A DNA stretch of 64,000 nt from Synechococcus sp. MU1643 (GTDB lineage: Bacteria; Cyanobacteriota; Cyanobacteriia; PCC-6307; Cyanobiaceae), in assembly GCF_020514095.1 (NCBI RefSeq), contig NZ_VTKY01000001.1, positions 372,001-436,000 of the forward strand, given 5' to 3'. The translations under genes were made by a program, and so were the position numbers. This document shows positions 16,081-25,594 of the stretch, one piece after another. The notes beneath the pieces are model-generated. The model worked only from the letters and a program-made list of their open reading frames with translations. It was not told where the DNA came from and made no database searches. The first letter of the stretch is position 1; the number at the start of each line of letters is the position of its first letter.

Positions 16081-16709
16081 GCCTGCTCTGCCAAACGGCG
16101 CTCCTTCTTGCGCTTTTCAGCGGCGATCGTTTCATTCACCAGTTCAACGGCCTGATCCATCCGTTCGCTATTGGAGCTAAACAGCGTTAAATCTTTCTCG
16201 ACGCGATCGCTGGGCAAACCCAGGCTTTCGGCGAGTTCCTTGCTCTGATTGAGGATGGCCTCAGTTTCCGAGCCACTGGCATCCGCGGCGGCCGCCTTGA
16301 GAAGGTTCATCAGTCCCACGGCCATCAAACGTGAGTAGTGGCTGCCATCTTTGAGACTGTGGGACGACAGCCAACTCTTCAGGCTTTCGAGATCCTTGCC
16401 TTTGGCTTGTTCGACCAGCGAAGCGTTGCTCTTGCGCAGCTTTGCTGCATCGAAGCCATTGCTGCTGCAGAGGGCACTGAACAGTGCGTCTGTCTGTGCT
16501 TCTGGCCGGTAGCCCTTGGTGAAGGTGTCAAACACGCTGCAAAGCCCGACGCTGAAGAGTTCGTTGGCTTCGAATCGACTTTGATGGCTCAGCAAATGCA
16601 GCTCCACCAGCAGCTCGTCAGCAAGGCGGCGGTACAGCGGCGCAATGACGTGGGGGAAAGCCTGATGAAACGCTCGTTTGCTGTCGGCGATGGTCTGACT
16701 TGCGGCCAA
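16062..16709 (-). CDS. thf1: Photosystem II biogenesis protein Psb29/Thf1
   Basis: This 215-residue all-helical protein begins TIADSKRAFHQAFPHVIAPLYRRLADELLVELHLLSHQ, the hallmark N-terminus of Psb29/Thf1, with FDTFTKGYRPE in the middle and a Lys/Arg-rich C-terminal helix (AEKRKKERRLAEQA). Thf1 acts in PSII repair and stabilises FtsH hexamers in thylakoids (family knowledge). An ftsH gene lies about 1 kb away. It is divergent from clpP with an 18-nt gap between starts, so both promoters must lie in or overlap coding sequence. Confidence 0.95.
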   Translation of the reverse strand: MAASQTIADSKRAFHQAFPHVIAPLYRRLADELLVELHLLSHQSRFEANELFSVGLCSVFDTFTKGYRPEAQTDALFSALCSSNGFDAAKLRKSNASLVEQAKGKDLESLKSWLSSHSLKDGSHYSRLMAVGLMNLLKAAAADASGSETEAILNQSKELAESLGLPSDRVEKDLTLFSSNSERMDQAVELVNETIAAEKRKKERRLAEQAQGTSN

Positions 16710-16727
16710 CGTGCAGTCCCAGAATGA

Positions 16728-17384
16728 ATGGCTGAAACCCTAGCGCCGCAGACATCGCCGTTAGGATTACTTGACCCCGCTCATGCTCAGATGATCCCCA
16801 TTGTGATTGAGGAGTCCGGCCGGGGAGAAAGGGCCTTTGACATTTATTCCCGGCTTCTGCGCGAGCGAATCATCTTCCTTGGTGAGGCTGTTACCAGTGA
16901 CTCTGCCAACCGGATCGTGGCCCAGATGTTGTTCCTCGAAGCTGAGGATCCCGAGAAAGATATCTACCTCTACATCAACTCGCCCGGCGGTTCGGTCTAC
17001 GACGGCCTCGGCATCTTCGACACGATGCAGCACATCAAACCGGATGTGCACACGGTGTGTGTAGGTCTGGCCGCGAGCATGGGTGCCTTCCTTCTTTGCG
17101 CCGGCACCAAGGGAAAGCGCAGCAGCCTGCAGCACTCCCGGATCATGATTCACCAGCCTTTGGGCGGTGCCCAGGGGCAAGCCAGTGATATCCGCATTCA
17201 GGCGGATGAAATCCTCTTCTTGAAGGATCGCCTCAACAAGGAGCTGGCTGATCGGACCGGGCAACCTCTGGATCGCATCCAACAGGATACTGACCGTGAC
17301 TTCTTCATGTCACCTACCGAAGCAGTGAACTATGGGTTGATTGATTCGGTGATCGACAAGCGTCCCGTTCAGGCTGTCGCTTGA
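16728..17384 (+). CDS. clpP: ATP-dependent Clp protease proteolytic subunit ClpP
   Basis: This is a serine peptidase forming the ClpP chamber. The 218-residue protein has all catalytic elements: S117 in [12 protein letters not shown]142 in RIMIHQP and D190 in [23 protein letters not shown] is the oxyanion/substrate strand. About 20 extra N-terminal residues precede MIPIVIEES and may be a propeptide; ATG 16794 would be an alternative start. Cyanobacteria have several ClpP paralogues and this one carries the full triad, unlike ClpR. The downstream DUF2256 gene starts inside its stop codon. Confidence 0.96.
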   Translation: MAETLAPQTSPLGLLDPAHAQMIPIVIEESGRGERAFDIYSRLLRERIIFLGEAVTSDSANRIVAQMLFLEAEDPEKDIYLYINSPGGSVYDGLGIFDTMQHIKPDVHTVCVGLAASMGAFLLCAGTKGKRSSLQHSRIMIHQPLGGAQGQASDIRIQADEILFLKDRLNKELADRTGQPLDRIQQDTDRDFFMSPTEAVNYGLIDSVIDKRPVQAVA

Positions 17385-17536
17385 AGAAGCGGGAAGCTAA
17401 AAACATCCGCCCCAGCAAGATCTGTCCAGTCTGCGATCGTCCGTTTGAGTGGCGTAAAGCTTGGAGAAATTGCTGGGATGATGTTATCTATTGCTCCGAA
17501 CGTTGCCGTCGACGAAAGAGTAAATCCAATCCATAA
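17381..17536 (+). CDS. DUF2256 zinc-ribbon mini-protein
   Basis: This 51-residue basic protein starts at TTG 17381, whose last two bases form the clpP stop TGA, so translation is probably coupled. It has the DUF2256 pattern: [15 protein letters not shown] then [16 protein letters not shown], with CxxC and CxxxC pairs likely binding one zinc. The basic ends suggest nucleic-acid binding, but function is unknown. A terminator follows 4 nt after the stop. Confidence 0.85.
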   Translation: MKKREAKNIRPSKICPVCDRPFEWRKAWRNCWDDVIYCSERCRRRKSKSNP

Positions 17537-17540
17537 AAAA

Positions 17541-17570
17541 GCCCCCGCCTGAATAAGACGGGGGCTTTTT
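17541..17570. terminator. Bidirectional terminator between clpP-DUF2256 and ftsH
   Basis: The stem GCCCCCG/CGGGGGC is flanked by A6 on the left and T5 on the right, so it can terminate both the rightward clpP-DUF2256 transcript and the leftward ftsH transcript. Confidence 0.9.
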
Positions 17571-17586
17571 GTTGCTGAACTGAAGA

Positions 17587-19506
17587 TCAGTCCAGGGTGA
17601 CGACTGTGCGGTCTTTTTCAGGAACAGCGGTGAATTCAGCCACAACGGCCTTGAACTCATCACCATTCATGGTTTCTTTCTCGATCAACAATTCAACCAG
17701 GCGATCCATAGCTTCGCGATTGGCGGCCACGATCTCCACAGTTTCGTCGTAACAACGTTTCACCATATTGCGCACTTGGATATCGATTTGTTGGGAGATC
17801 GATTCCGACACTTCACTGCGGGACATCAAGTCGCGACCCAGGAACACTTCCTGGCTTCCGCCTTCGAGAGCAACAGGGCCGAGATCACTCATGCCGAGCC
17901 GAGTAACCATGTTTCGTGCCATCGAAGCAACTTGCTGGATGTCGCCACCGGCTCCGGTGGTGACTTCCTGATGACCGAACACAACATCTTCTGCGGCACG
18001 TCCACCGAGTGCTCCCATGATGCGCGCTTTGAGCTGGGCGCGGGTTACCAGAGTCTGCTCTTCGTCGGGGGAGAACCAAGTAAGGCCTTGGGCCTGACCA
18101 CGAGGAACCAAGGTGACCTTCTGAACAGGATCGTGGTCCTTAACAAGGGTCCCGATCAGGGCATGACCCACTTCGTGGTACGCGATTAAACGCTTGCTGC
18201 GCCCGTCGGTGAGAGGACGGCCTTCCATGCCGGCAATGATGCGATCGACAGCGTCATCGATCTCGCTCAGACCAATTGCTTCCTTGCGGCGACGAGCGGT
18301 GAGGATGGCCGCCTCGTTCATCAGGTTGGCCAGATCAGCACCAGTGAAGCCAGGGGTGCGGCGGGCGATGCTTTCGAGGGACAGCTCGTCTTCGAGCTTC
18401 TTGTTGCGGCAGTGCACATCCAGGATGGCGAGGCGGCCCTTGATGTCTGGGGCATCCACGGTGACCTGACGGTCGAAACGACCGGGACGCATCAGGGCTG
18501 AGTCCAGAACGTCAGGCCGGTTAGTAGCGGCAATGATGATGATGCCGCTGTTGCCCTCGAAGCCATCCATCTCCGTTAGGAGCTGGTTCAGCGTCTGTTC
18601 GCGTTCGTCGTTGCCTCCACCGATGCCGGCACCACGCTGGCGGCCAACGGCATCAATTTCGTCGATGAAGATCAGACAGGGGCTGTTCTCTTTGGCCTTT
18701 TTGAACAGGTCGCGGACGCGACTGGCACCCACGCCAACGAACATCTCGACGAACTCAGAGCCAGATAGGGAGAAGAAGGGAACGCCCGCTTCACCTGCAA
18801 TGGCCTTGGCAAGAAGAGTTTTTCCGGTTCCGGGAGGACCAACCAGCAGGAGGCCGCGGGGAATCTGAGCACCCACGGAGGTGAACCGCTCGGGCTGCTT
18901 CAGGAAGGTGACCACTTCCTGCAATTCCTGCTTGGCTTCAGTGACACCAGCCACGTCATCAAACATGACGCCGGTTTCCGCTTCCATCATGAAGCGAGCT
19001 TTGCTTTTGCCGAATTGCATGGCCTGACCAGGACCGCCAGGCATGTTGCTGTTGCGGCGCGCCAGGAAGATCAAGGCACCGATCAGCAGCAGCGGGAACG
19101 CCAGATTGCCCAGCACGCCGAGGGCTGGAGGCGCTGTGCGGGGGGGATGAATATCAAAGCTGATGCCTTCAGTCTTCAGGGTATTGATCAGCTCAGGGGC
19201 GAGACCGGGCAGATCAACACGCAGCCGCTGAACACGGTTGTCGAGATCAGGATCGACGGCTTCGATCACGGCGTTGCGGCCACCGTCGTAAATATCAACG
19301 GCTGTGACGCGACCGGCTTCGACATAGTCAAGGAAGCGTCCATAGCTCATGCGGGCCACCGCAGCATTGCGGGGGGCGACGGTGGTGCCATTGCTGTCTT
19401 GGCTGAGGCCATTCATGCCTCCGTTGCTCACCACCTGCCAGCCGATCAGCAACACGACGCCGATTGGCAACAGCCAGAGGGCAAGAAGGCGCCAGCGCTG
19501 ATTCAT
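17587..19506 (-). CDS. ftsH: ATP-dependent zinc metalloprotease FtsH
   Basis: This is a membrane-anchored AAA protease of 639 residues. Two N-terminal helices ([17 protein letters not shown], and [13 protein letters not shown] at about 137-149) flank a lumenal domain. The AAA core has Walker A GPPGTGKT (223-230), Walker [10 protein letters not shown] and the SRH region RPGRFDRQ. The zinc site HEVGH is at 444-448. The sequence resembles the thylakoid FtsH that degrades damaged D1 during PSII repair (family knowledge). Thf1/Psb29, which supports this protease, is encoded nearby. It ends at the bidirectional terminator. Confidence 0.97.
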   Translation of the reverse strand: MNQRWRLLALWLLPIGVVLLIGWQVVSNGGMNGLSQDSNGTTVAPRNAAVARMSYGRFLDYVEAGRVTAVDIYDGGRNAVIEAVDPDLDNRVQRLRVDLPGLAPELINTLKTEGISFDIHPPRTAPPALGVLGNLAFPLLLIGALIFLARRNSNMPGGPGQAMQFGKSKARFMMEAETGVMFDDVAGVTEAKQELQEVVTFLKQPERFTSVGAQIPRGLLLVGPPGTGKTLLAKAIAGEAGVPFFSLSGSEFVEMFVGVGASRVRDLFKKAKENSPCLIFIDEIDAVGRQRGAGIGGGNDEREQTLNQLLTEMDGFEGNSGIIIIAATNRPDVLDSALMRPGRFDRQVTVDAPDIKGRLAILDVHCRNKKLEDELSLESIARRTPGFTGADLANLMNEAAILTARRRKEAIGLSEIDDAVDRIIAGMEGRPLTDGRSKRLIAYHEVGHALIGTLVKDHDPVQKVTLVPRGQAQGLTWFSPDEEQTLVTRAQLKARIMGALGGRAAEDVVFGHQEVTTGAGGDIQQVASMARNMVTRLGMSDLGPVALEGGSQEVFLGRDLMSRSEVSESISQQIDIQVRNMVKRCYDETVEIVAANREAMDRLVELLIEKETMNGDEFKAVVAEFTAVPEKDRTVVTLD

Positions 19507-19564
19507 GAGCTGAGGAAATTCGTGAACTAGTGTAAAGGAGTCGGTCTGATTTCTGAGGCCTTGA

Positions 19565-20794
19565 TCAAAGGCTTCTCAGGGCAACAATTGGGTCAAGTCT
19601 TGCTGCTCGACGGGCGGGTACGACACCGAAGAACAGTCCGATCGATCCCGAGAGTCCAACGGTGACCATCACCGTCGTGGCGCCGATCGCTGCCGGGAGA
19701 GGCGTGACCGCCGCCACGAGGCTGACGGTTCCAAGCCCCACCAACGTGCCGATGGCGCCGCCCAGGCTGGCAAGCACCAGGGATTCCACAAGAAATTGCT
19801 GCAGTACATCAGTGCTGCGAGCCCCCAGTGCTTTGCGCAGGCCGATCTCTTCGGTTCGTTCGCTGACGGACACCAGCATGATGTTCATGATCCCGATGCC
19901 GCCCACTAGCAGGGAGATCCCTCCGATGGCTCCGAGCATCAAGGTGAGTCCTCCGGTGATGGTGCCCACGATGGTGAGGGCATCCTTCTGGGACCGCACC
20001 GCGAAATCGTCATCCCGGAGAATTCGGTGCCGCTGCCTAAGCAGGTTGCTGACCTGAAAGCTCGCTGCATTGGTGCTCTGCTCATCCTTTGCTTCAACAC
20101 TGATGAAGGTGAGGCTGACGCCGTAAATCGGATCCCTTCCGGTGATCCGATTCACCATCGTTGAGAGCGGGATGTAGGCGTTTTCGTCCTGGTTGCTGCC
20201 GAATACGGCCCCTTTGGGGGCCATCACACCAACCACCTCGAAGCCTTGATTGCCGATGCGTACTTGCCGGCCAATCGCTGGGCCAGTGGGAAACAACTTG
20301 GTGCGCAGATCAGAGCCGAGCACAGCAATGGCCCGTGCACCGGCTTCGTCCTGGGCGCTGATGAAACGGCCTTTGGCCACTTCAAAGCTGCGCACCGGAA
20401 CGAACTCAGGTGTCACGCCATAGACGGCGCTGGTGGAACTACGTGCACCCGCTTGCACCACCTGGTTGCTGTTGATCTGAGGGGCGACGCGCTTGACGCT
20501 GGGAACCTGGGTGGCGATCGCTTCGGCGTCCTCCAGCACGAGGGTCTTGGGTCGCGTTGCTCCCTGGCGACGGGTGTTGTTGTTGCCCGGAACCACGAAC
20601 AGCACGTTGGCGCCAAGGTTGGTCAGCTGCTCCTCCGCCAACCCCTGAGCACCACGACCAACTCCGACCAGGGTGATCACAGAAGCGTTGCCGATCACGA
20701 TGCCCACCATCGTCAGCAGGCTGCGCAGGCGGTTGCTTCGCAAGGTGGACAGTGCCATCCGCACCGTTTCCGTTGCGGGCATGCGCCGGTTCAT
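19565..20794 (-). CDS. MacB/FtsX-type ABC transporter permease
   Basis: This 409-residue protein has the MacB topology: an N-terminal helix ([22 protein letters not shown]), a periplasmic domain of about 200 residues ([30 protein letters not shown]) and a C-terminal FtsX domain with three helices ([35 protein letters not shown]). No ATPase or membrane-fusion gene is adjacent. It follows pyk by 13 nt on the same strand and is probably co-transcribed with it. The substrate is unknown; exported lipids or peptides are typical for the family. Confidence 0.87.
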   Translation of the reverse strand: MNRRMPATETVRMALSTLRSNRLRSLLTMVGIVIGNASVITLVGVGRGAQGLAEEQLTNLGANVLFVVPGNNNTRRQGATRPKTLVLEDAEAIATQVPSVKRVAPQINSNQVVQAGARSSTSAVYGVTPEFVPVRSFEVAKGRFISAQDEAGARAIAVLGSDLRTKLFPTGPAIGRQVRIGNQGFEVVGVMAPKGAVFGSNQDENAYIPLSTMVNRITGRDPIYGVSLTFISVEAKDEQSTNAASFQVSNLLRQRHRILRDDDFAVRSQKDALTIVGTITGGLTLMLGAIGGISLLVGGIGIMNIMLVSVSERTEEIGLRKALGARSTDVLQQFLVESLVLASLGGAIGTLVGLGTVSLVAAVTPLPAAIGATTVMVTVGLSGSIGLFFGVVPARRAARLDPIVALRSL

Positions 20795-20807
20795 GGTCTG
20801 GCTTCGT

Positions 20808-22259
20808 TCAGATCAGTGTCGCCGCAGCTTCGTTGCCGACGATGCTCACCTTGACCAGATCTGTGGATCCGGAAACGCCGGTATGGGTGCCTGCGGACTG
20901 AACCACGAGATCACCCTCCTTGAGCAGATTGAGCTCCTTGGCCTTGACCATCGCTGCCTGGAAGGTCTGAGTGGTGCGTTCGCCCTGAGGAATCACCAGC
21001 GGTGTAACGCCCCACACCAGCTGAAGACGGCAGGCAACGGTGCGATCAGGAGTGATGGCAAGGATGGGTGCCGCAGGCCGGAACTTGCTGACGTTGCGAG
21101 CCGTGGCCCCACTTTTGGTGAGAGGAAGAATCGCGGAGGCATTGAGCTGGCTAGCGATGGTGCTGACCGCTCCGCTCAAGGCGTTGGGAATGGTGCTTGG
21201 CAGGTGGCTGTCGATCGAGCGTTGGGGGTAGTCCCTTTCGATCCGTTGAGCAATGGTGGCCATCGTTTGAACGGCTTCCACGGGGAAATCCCCCACCGCG
21301 GTCTCGTTGGAGAGCATCACGGCGTCGGTGCCATCAAGGATGGCGTTTGCCACGTCGCTGACTTCGGCTCGGGTCGGCCGGGGGCTAGAGGCCATGGAAT
21401 CCAACATCTGGGTGGCCGTGATGATGGGGATGCCAAGGCTATTTGCCTTGCTGATCAGTTCCTTCTGCAGCAGCGGAACTTCCTCAGCTGGCATCTCCAC
21501 CCCAAGGTCACCGCGAGCCACCATCACACCGTCGCAGAGCGGAAGGATCGAATCGATCTGATCGATGGCCTCAAATTTTTCGATCTTCGCCACCACAGGG
21601 GTCTCATGGCCCTGCTCACGGATCAGTCCGCGAATCTCTTCCATATCGGAGGGATTGCGCACGAAGCTGAGGGCCACCCAATCCACCCCCTGGCTGAGGC
21701 CAAAGGCCAAGTCGGTCTTGTCCTTGTCCGTTAAGGCACGAACGGAAAGCTGAACGTCCGGAAAGTTGACGCCTTTGTTGTTGGAAAGAACACCGCCCAC
21801 GGTCACGGTGCAGTGCAAGGTCTGCTGCGCCTTGTCGACGGTATCGACCCTCATCTCAACGCGGCCGTCGTCGAGCAGGATTCGGCTCCCAGCAGTGACT
21901 TCGTCGGCCAGCTTGTCGTAGGTGACTGTTGCGATCGTCTTGTCGCAGCTCACTTGCCGTGAGGTGAGCGTGAAGGGATCGCCGTTGGCCAGGGTGATCG
22001 GCCCTTCCGCAAACCTCCCGAGTCGGATCTTCGGGCCCTGAAGGTCTTGGAGGATGCCGATGGTCTGACCCAATTCCTCAGACACCTGACGAATCGTGGT
22101 GATGCGTGCGGCGTGTTCGCTGTGGTCCCCGTGGGAAAAGTTAAGCCGGAACGTGGTGGCACCAGCATTGACCAGCTCCTTGATCCGCTCCGGACTCTCC
22201 GTGGCAGGGCCGATGGTGGCCACGATCTTGGTGCGTCGGTTCAGGTCGAACTGGCCCAT
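20808..22259 (-). CDS. pyk: Pyruvate kinase
   Basis: Pyruvate kinase makes pyruvate and ATP from PEP. From ATG 22259 the 483-residue protein starts FDLNRRTKIVATIGPATES and shows RLNFSHGD, DLQGPKIRLG, the active-site MVARGDLGVEMP and TQMLDSMASSPRPTRAEVSDVANAILDGTDAVMLS. The C-terminal domain ends with a segment (GDLVVQSAGTHTGVSGSTDLVKV) that is typical of cyanobacterial enzymes. The open frame continues to 22292, but those residues lack family similarity and would reduce the gap to the divergent MazG-like gene. Confidence 0.95.
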   Translation of the reverse strand: MGQFDLNRRTKIVATIGPATESPERIKELVNAGATTFRLNFSHGDHSEHAARITTIRQVSEELGQTIGILQDLQGPKIRLGRFAEGPITLANGDPFTLTSRQVSCDKTIATVTYDKLADEVTAGSRILLDDGRVEMRVDTVDKAQQTLHCTVTVGGVLSNNKGVNFPDVQLSVRALTDKDKTDLAFGLSQGVDWVALSFVRNPSDMEEIRGLIREQGHETPVVAKIEKFEAIDQIDSILPLCDGVMVARGDLGVEMPAEEVPLLQKELISKANSLGIPIITATQMLDSMASSPRPTRAEVSDVANAILDGTDAVMLSNETAVGDFPVEAVQTMATIAQRIERDYPQRSIDSHLPSTIPNALSGAVSTIASQLNASAILPLTKSGATARNVSKFRPAAPILAITPDRTVACRLQLVWGVTPLVIPQGERTTQTFQAAMVKAKELNLLKEGDLVVQSAGTHTGVSGSTDLVKVSIVGNEAAATLI

Positions 22260-22315
22260 ATCGCGGCTGAAAATCCCTGCGGAAACTACCATCCGGGCGT
22301 TTCCCTACCGGCCCC

Positions 22316-22645
22316 ATGGAGATGAATTCCTATCAGGACGCCGCCCGAAAGACGGCTGCCTACCCGGATGTGGGCCGTAATCTCATTTATCCGACCCTTG
22401 GTTTGACCGGTGAAGCCGGCGAGGTGGCCGACAAGGTGAAAAAGGTGATTCGGGATCGTAAGGGTGTATTTGATGCAGACACCCGCGAAGCAATCAAGTT
22501 GGAGCTGGGAGATGTGCTCTGGTACGTGGCTCAGCTGGCCAGCGAACTGGGTTATGAAATGGATGAGGTGGCTGAAGCCAACCTGCAGAAACTGTCGAGC
22601 CGGGCTGCCCGTGGGCGCATCGGCGGCAGCGGTGACCAACGTTGA
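22316..22645 (+). CDS. MazG-like nucleotide pyrophosphohydrolase
   Basis: This 109-residue all-alpha NTP-PPase has the metal-binding set GLTGEAGEVADKVKKVIRD and IKLELGDVLWYVAQLASELG, with E-x-x-E...E-x-x-D-type residues. It probably hydrolyses non-canonical or excess nucleoside triphosphates. Small MazG proteins are common in cyanobacteria and their phages, but nothing phage-like surrounds this one. ATG 22316 is used; ATG 22322 is two codons downstream. The next gene begins 7 nt after its stop. Confidence 0.87.
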   Translation: MEMNSYQDAARKTAAYPDVGRNLIYPTLGLTGEAGEVADKVKKVIRDRKGVFDADTREAIKLELGDVLWYVAQLASELGYEMDEVAEANLQKLSSRAARGRIGGSGDQR

Positions 22646-22652
22646 TCTCCTA

Positions 22653-23126
22653 ATGCTCCAAAGACTCCTTGCCTTGTTGTGCAGCCTGCCTCTGCTGCTT
22701 GGACTGGCACTCCCTTGTGATGCCGCTGAACTTCAACTCAGTGAGGTTCGCCTGGATCCCTGCGGAGAGCTAGATGCTGGCAATCAACCGGAACTGAGCC
22801 GGCCGGTGGGTGCCAGCTGTTATGTGCTGACGGGAGACGTTGAGAACCGCGGCAAAAACAGCGTCATCGATACCGATGTGTACGCACGGATCCTGGATGC
22901 CAGTGGTGAACCCGTTCTTCCAAACAGAACCCGGGTGGGATCGATCGGGGATGTGAACCCCGGTCACTCCCCATTCGCTCTGCGAATCTCAGTGCCTGCC
23001 GGAACCCCCGGCCCGTTTGTGATTAAAAATCCTCGGGCACGTGGATTCAATTCCCCGGTCCGAACCCGCGTTGATGCCGACGAGGATGATTTGCTGCCGT
23101 TGGAACGCGGCATCAATCAGCAGTGA
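22653..23126 (+). CDS. Exported beta-rich protein of unknown function
   Basis: This 157-residue protein starts at ATG 22653 and has a clear signal peptide (LLALLCSLPLLLGLALPCDAA). The mature part has a Cys pair (DPCGEL, ASCYVL) and an FxLYD/immunoglobulin-like pattern (VLTGDVENRGKNSVIDTDVYARILDASGEPV, VGSIGDVNPGHSPFALRISVP). That pattern is seen in small exported proteins that may bind ligands or partners. Function is unknown. It is co-directional with the MazG-like gene. Its stop abuts that of convergent yggT (TGATCA). Confidence 0.75.
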   Translation: MLQRLLALLCSLPLLLGLALPCDAAELQLSEVRLDPCGELDAGNQPELSRPVGASCYVLTGDVENRGKNSVIDTDVYARILDASGEPVLPNRTRVGSIGDVNPGHSPFALRISVPAGTPGPFVIKNPRARGFNSPVRTRVDADEDDLLPLERGINQQ

Positions 23127-23423
23127 TCACCAAGTGGAGCCAGACATGTAAAAGGCGCTGATCGACCGCCCCACCAGGCTCTGCAACAGATTTAGGGCCA
23201 GGAAGGCCAGGATGGCGGAGAGATCAATGCCCCCAAGCGGTGGGATCAAGCCTCTGAACGCGTTGAGGTAGGGGTCGGTGATCGCACTCACGCTGCTCAG
23301 CACCGGATTGCCCCAGTCCAGATTCGGGAACCAGCTCAGCAGAACTCGAACGATCAGCACCAATGAGTAGATCTGCAGGGTCTGGGACAGCACCTGCAGC
23401 AGGGTGACGGGTAGAGATTCCAT
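23127..23423 (-). CDS. YggT family membrane protein (Ycf19-like)
   Basis: This 98-residue protein has two membrane helices (LQIYSLVLIVRVLLSWF and LSAILAFLALNLLQSLVG). The signature NPVLSSVSAITDPYLNAFRGLIPPLGGIDLS between them is characteristic of YggT/Ycf19. Members affect chloroplast nucleoid and thylakoid organisation in plants and osmotic tolerance in bacteria, but the molecular role is unsettled. It is the last gene of an apparent ilvA-scpB-yggT run. Confidence 0.9.
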   Translation of the reverse strand: MESLPVTLLQVLSQTLQIYSLVLIVRVLLSWFPNLDWGNPVLSSVSAITDPYLNAFRGLIPPLGGIDLSAILAFLALNLLQSLVGRSISAFYMSGSTW

Positions 23424-23447
23424 GACGTGGGCTGATCTGCTTCGACT

Positions 23448-23948
23448 TTATGCAGCTTCCGTCAGATCGGTTGCCCCGAGATCAGGAAGTACGGAGAAGG
23501 TGCGATGGAATTTTTCGGTGAGGGTGAGCCAGTAGGACCGCCCCTCGCTCTGTCGACGCCGTTCGATGAATTCCTGCGTCAGCAGTTCCTTGATGTGGTC
23601 GTAGGCCCCCGAGCCCCGCAGATCCACAAGATCCGATTGAAGAATCCGCTTCTTCAGGGCAATGGTGGCAAGGGTTCGCAAGGTTGCCGTGGAGAGATTC
23701 ACCGGCAGCAGGTCTTTGACCAGATCGCCCATGCCCGGCCTGAGTTGCAGCCCGTAGCGACCGCTCTGTTCAACGACCTCAAGGGCACTGTCCCGCTGGG
23801 CGTAAGAGGCCGTCAGGGCTACGAGGGCTTCTTCCACGGAGCGGCGGTCTGAGTCGGCCAGCTCGGCCAGTTCGCCGACGCTGACGGGCCGACCTTTGAG
23901 ATAGAGAATCGCCTCGAGCCGCGTGGGCAGGGATGCAGACGTCATCAC
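23448..23948 (-). CDS. scpB: Segregation and condensation protein B
   Basis: ScpB is the winged-helix kite subunit that works with ScpA and SMC in chromosome condensation. The 166-residue protein begins LPTRLEAILYLKGRPVSVGELAELA. It contains SGRYGLQLRPGMGDLVKDLLP, TLATIALKKRILQSDLVDLRGSGAYDHIKEL and the winged-helix end FIERRRQSEGRSYWLTLTEKF. scpA is not in the window. It lies between ilvA and yggT on the same strand. Confidence 0.93.
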   Translation of the reverse strand: MMTSASLPTRLEAILYLKGRPVSVGELAELADSDRRSVEEALVALTASYAQRDSALEVVEQSGRYGLQLRPGMGDLVKDLLPVNLSTATLRTLATIALKKRILQSDLVDLRGSGAYDHIKELLTQEFIERRRQSEGRSYWLTLTEKFHRTFSVLPDLGATDLTEAA

Positions 23949-23984
23949 AACCCCTCTAGAGCGCTCAAGTTACCGCCCTGAAAC

Positions 23985-25514
23985 TCAGAGGAACAGGCCA
24001 TACGCAGGGTTCTTTGTTTCATCCCAGTGGCGATACCCCAGGGCATTGAGGAATTCGGTCCAGCCCTCCTTCTCCTGCTCCGGTACCAGCACCCCCACAA
24101 CGATGCGCCCCACGTCCGCGCCGTGGTTTCTGTAATGGAAGATGCTGATGCTCCAGCCGGGGTGCAGAGCATCCACGAAGCTCATCAAGGCACCCGGTCG
24201 TTCCGGGAATTCGAAGCGATACAGCAGCTCCTTGCATTCACCTGCACAGGCTGTGCGCGCTGAGGACGGCAGACGACCCCCCACCATGTGGCGCAGGTGG
24301 ACCTTGGCAAATTCGTTCCCGCTCAGATCGAGGCAGGGGAAGCCCCCATCTTCCAGTTGGTTCAGCAGTGAGGCACGGTCGCTTTCATCTTTTACCTGCA
24401 CACCGATGAAGATCTGTGCCGTGGCGCCATCGGTCATGCGGTAGCTGAATTCCGTGAGGCTGCGCTCCCGCAGCAGTTCGCAAAGCCGCCTCAGGCTGCC
24501 GGGTGATTCGGGAATTTCCACTGCCAACATCGCTTCTCGCTCTTCACCGAGCTCAGCCCGTTCGGCGATGAAGCGCAGGCGGTCGAAATTCATGTTCGCC
24601 CCGCAGGCCACCGCCACGAGATTGCGCCCCGCCAGGTGCCGATCGGCCACGTCCTGCTTGAGCCCAGCCACCGCCAGAGCACCGGCTGGCTCCAGGATTG
24701 AACGGGTGTCCTCAAAGACGTCCTTGATCGCGGCACAGATGGCATCGGTGTTGACCCGAACCATCCGATCGACGAATTGCTGAGCCAGCTCAAAAGTGTG
24801 TTGGCCCACCTTTCTGACCGCGACGCCATCTGCAAACAGACCCACCTGTTCCAGTTCCACACGCTGGCCTTGCTCGAGGGAGCGACTCAGGGCATCGGCA
24901 TCGACCGGCTCCACGCCGATCACCTCCGTTTCCGGCCAGAGCCGTTTGACGTAGGCAGCGATTCCTGCGATCAGGCCACCACCGCCCACAGCTACATAGA
25001 TAGCGTTGGGTGGTTGCTCGGCCTGGCGCATGATCTCCATGCCGATCGTCCCCTGACCTGCGATCACCTCTGGATCGTCAAAGGGGTGGATGAAGGTGAG
25101 CCCCTCGGCCTTGCAGCGTCGCTGTGCTTCAGCGGAGCACTCGTCGTAGGTCTCGCCATGGAGGACCACGTCACCGCCCAGGGCCCGTACGGCGCGCACT
25201 TTCACCTCTGGGGTGGTGCTCGGCATCACGATCACGGCCCGACAGCCGAGTCGCTTGGCACTTAAGGCGACGCCCTGGGCATGGTTGCCGGCGCTGGAGG
25301 CAATCACACCGCGTTTCAGTTCGTCGGCACTGAGCTGCGCCATTCGGTTGTAGGCGCCGCGCAGCTTGAACGAGAACACCGGCTGGAGATCCTCACGCTT
25401 CAGCCAGACCGCGTTGTTCAGCCGGCGGCTCAGATTGGGGGCGTGATCCAAGGGGGTTTCCCGCGCCACGTCGTAAACGCGGGCGCGCAGGATCCGCTGC
25501 AGGTAGTCGGTCAT
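23985..25514 (-). CDS. ilvA: Threonine ammonia-lyase, biosynthetic
   Basis: This PLP enzyme deaminates threonine to 2-oxobutanoate, the first step of isoleucine synthesis. ATG 25514 is chosen (TDYLQRILRARVYDVA); an open extension reaches 25547. The PLP lysine is in VFSFKLRGAYN, and GGGGLIAGIAAYVK is the phosphate-binding loop. The C-terminus carries two ACT-like regulatory domains (LAVEIPESPGSLRRLCELL and RFEFPERPGALMSFVDAL), so allosteric inhibition by isoleucine is expected. It is divergent from dxs. Confidence 0.96.
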   Translation of the reverse strand: MTDYLQRILRARVYDVARETPLDHAPNLSRRLNNAVWLKREDLQPVFSFKLRGAYNRMAQLSADELKRGVIASSAGNHAQGVALSAKRLGCRAVIVMPSTTPEVKVRAVRALGGDVVLHGETYDECSAEAQRRCKAEGLTFIHPFDDPEVIAGQGTIGMEIMRQAEQPPNAIYVAVGGGGLIAGIAAYVKRLWPETEVIGVEPVDADALSRSLEQGQRVELEQVGLFADGVAVRKVGQHTFELAQQFVDRMVRVNTDAICAAIKDVFEDTRSILEPAGALAVAGLKQDVADRHLAGRNLVAVACGANMNFDRLRFIAERAELGEEREAMLAVEIPESPGSLRRLCELLRERSLTEFSYRMTDGATAQIFIGVQVKDESDRASLLNQLEDGGFPCLDLSGNEFAKVHLRHMVGGRLPSSARTACAGECKELLYRFEFPERPGALMSFVDALHPGWSISIFHYRNHGADVGRIVVGVLVPEQEKEGWTEFLNALGYRHWDETKNPAYGLFL

Positions 25515-25594
25515 CCCATCATTCTTCCAAGGATTCGATCCAGACATGATCCGGGTCGTTTCCCGTAGATTGAATGTATTGAAGTTGGCAGTGC

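Noticed and set aside
22316-22645. MazG-like gene as a sign of a cyanophage remnant
   Set aside because: Neighbours are pyk and a cellular exported protein; no phage structural or integration genes are nearby.
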